From FEN-1279 sp964400285 (GTDB lineage Bacteria > Bacteroidota > Ignavibacteria > Tepidaquicellales > Tepidaquicellaceae): 64,000 nucleotides of DNA. Of this stretch, positions 62,754 through 64,000 are shown one piece after another. The translations under genes and the position numbers were made by a program. Within the stretch, counting starts at the first letter, position 1, and every line of letters starts with the position of its first letter. The notes under the pieces are model-generated. The model searched no databases. It was not told the DNA's origin and saw nothing but the letters and a program-made list of their open reading frames with translations. The stretch lies in assembly GCA_964400285.1 (NCBI GenBank), contig CAYNTK010000003.1:1-64000 (forward strand). The letters run 5' to 3'.

Positions 62754-63365
62754 ATGTTTATAACTTTCGAAGGAATTGATTTATGCGGTAAATCAACACA
62801 GATAAAACTTCTGTATGATTATTTTAAAAAAAATGAGAAAAAAGTTATTCTCGTTAGAGAACCAGGTGGTACATTAATTTCCGAAAAAATAAGGAAAATT
62901 CTTCTGGATAAAGAAAACAGTAAAATGAAGTATTTAACGGAATTCCTTTTATTTTCTGCTTCAAGACACCAATTAACAGAAGAAATTATTAAACCACTTT
63001 TAAAAAAGAAATATATTGTTCTATGTGACAGGTATTATGACTCATCGACAGCATATCAAGGATATGGAGGAAAAATAGACTTAAAAATTATACATAGCAT
63101 AAATAAAATTGCAACAAATAATCTCGTCCCAGATTTATCATTTTTGATTGATATTAATTATGAAGAAAATCTAAAAAGACGAAAATTGTCTGGAAAATCT
63201 CACGATAGAATAGAGCAAAAAGAAAAAAATTATTATAATAAAGTTATTTCCGGATACAGAACAATAGCGAAATTAAATCCAAAAAGATTTAGAATTCTCA
63301 ATGGAGAAAAAAATATTGAAATTATACATCAAGAAATTTTATTCATTATAAACAATGTTAAATAG
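62754..63365 (+). CDS. tmk: Thymidylate kinase
   Basis: 203 aa. It phosphorylates dTMP to dTDP. The P-loop is FEGIDLCGKST, with Leu-Cys where most enzymes have Gly-x. The dTMP-binding VREPGGTLISEKIR, the DRYYDSSTAYQG segment and the LID region KSHDRIE are present. Full length for the family. It stands immediately upstream of the protease gene (20 bases). Confidence 0.94.
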   Translation: MFITFEGIDLCGKSTQIKLLYDYFKKNEKKVILVREPGGTLISEKIRKILLDKENSKMKYLTEFLLFSASRHQLTEEIIKPLLKKKYIVLCDRYYDSSTAYQGYGGKIDLKIIHSINKIATNNLVPDLSFLIDINYEENLKRRKLSGKSHDRIEQKEKNYYNKVISGYRTIAKLNPKRFRILNGEKNIEIIHQEILFIINNVK

Positions 63366-63385
63366 AAATATATAAATAATAAATT

Positions 63386-64000
63386 ATGAAAAAATATATT
63401 AACATTCGTAGCTGTTTACCATTAACATTAATACTTGTTTTACTCTCTGCATTTCTACTTGGAACTTCTTATCAAAAAGAAACAGATATTTATGATAAGA
63501 TAAATAGAAATATGGATATATTAGGAAAAGTTTATAAAGAGATTGCTTTAAATTATGTTGATGCTATTGACGTAGATAAATTTTTCAGATATGGTATAGA
63601 AGGAATGTTGGGAACATTAGACCCTTACACAGTTTACTATGATGATAAAAATCGTGACGTTCTGGAATTAATAACAGCTGGAAAATATGGAGGTATTGGT
63701 GTAACAATCGAAATGAGAGATTCCCTTGTGAGAATAACAGATATACTTAACGGATATGAAGCCCAAAGAAAAGGATTAAGGATTGGTGATATTATACTCG
63801 AAATAGACAACAAAGATATTAAAGGTTTAAAACTTGAAAGTATAAGACAACTTGTAAGAGGGATTCCCGATTCAAAATTAATAATGAAAATCGAAAGAGA
63901 CGGTGAGATTATAAATTTTGAGCTTACAAGGCAGGAAATAATTTTAAAAAATATATCATACTCGGGTTATATTGGTGATTTAAGTGATGGTATAGCATAT
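63386..64000 (+). CDS. C-terminal processing protease (S41 family), 5' part only
   Basis: The first 205 codons are present, and the gene runs off the window. The signal/anchor (PLTLILVLLSAFLLGTSYQ) is followed by a helical domain with GIEGMLGTLDPYTVYYDD and a PDZ domain (KYGGIGVTIEMRDSLVRI; GLRIGDIILEIDNKDIKGL; LVRGIPDSK). This is the CtpA/Prc layout. The Ser-Lys catalytic part lies beyond the edge. It should cleave periplasmic proteins near their C-termini. Confidence 0.92.
   Translation, partial: MKKYINIRSCLPLTLILVLLSAFLLGTSYQKETDIYDKINRNMDILGKVYKEIALNYVDAIDVDKFFRYGIEGMLGTLDPYTVYYDDKNRDVLELITAGKYGGIGVTIEMRDSLVRITDILNGYEAQRKGLRIGDIILEIDNKDIKGLKLESIRQLVRGIPDSKLIMKIERDGEIINFELTRQEIILKNISYSGYIGDLSDGIAY

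Overview
The window is strongly AT-rich and gene-dense. It most resembles an anaerobic or microaerophilic member of the FCB group, probably Ignavibacteriota or a close relative. The reasons are four secreted proteins ending in the QNYPNPFNP-type C-terminal sorting domain (type IX secretion), a TonB-dependent receptor, a Bacteroidetes-like TAnnTTTG promoter element, and CO2-using purine and H2 metabolism genes. The taxonomic call is an inference from gene content, not from a marker-gene search.

Layout. 1-549: a tandem 43-bp repeat and AT-rich DNA. 0.56-10.2 kb: surface and secreted proteins (a 1368-aa fibre with a C-terminal endosialidase-type chaperone domain, and three proteins with sorting domains), interrupted by a Mut7-C RNase-like gene and a DUF2905 gene. 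10.2-16 kb: a DUF1858/DUF2249 and DUF438/hemerythrin/PAS pair behind an FNR-like palindrome, a zinc alcohol dehydrogenase and a hybrid histidine kinase. 16-44.1 kb: a 28-kb block entirely on the minus strand devoted to hydrogen metabolism. 44.2-46 kb: a radical SAM/SPASM enzyme with two small exported coiled-coil proteins. 46.3-51.3 kb: an alpha-2-macroglobulin. 51.4 kb: tRNA-Lys(CTT). 51.7-59 kb: small exported proteins, class II purE with purC, a TonB-dependent receptor and a further sorting-domain protein. 59-64 kb: a 755-bp non-coding region, an MFS transporter, nusB, a DUF218 protein, tmk and the start of a C-terminal processing protease.

The hydrogen block is the centre of interest. Reading in the direction of transcription (31.7 to 16.0 kb), it runs: Rrf2 regulator, hydrogenase maturation protease, HdrC, HdrB, the N-terminal half of HdrA, DRTGG protein, RsbW-like ATPase, a degenerate [FeFe]-hydrogenase-like protein, a second DRTGG protein, PHP protein, a second HATPase, NuoE-like, [2Fe-2S] ferredoxin, NuoF-like, a NuoG-like/HdrA C-terminal-half fusion, MvhD, and the [NiFe] hydrogenase small and large subunits, with an ECF S component and a cupin at the end. 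I infer a soluble electron-bifurcating or confurcating complex linking H2, NAD(H), ferredoxin and an unknown HdrB substrate. HdrA is split into two complementary polypeptides, and its second half is fused to NuoG-type iron-sulfur domains. Upstream lie a two-receiver response regulator with a Cys-rich linker, an NtrC-type regulator, two histidine kinases and a full hypABFCDE maturation set. Similar palindromes precede the Rrf2 operon and the two-receiver regulator, suggesting common control.
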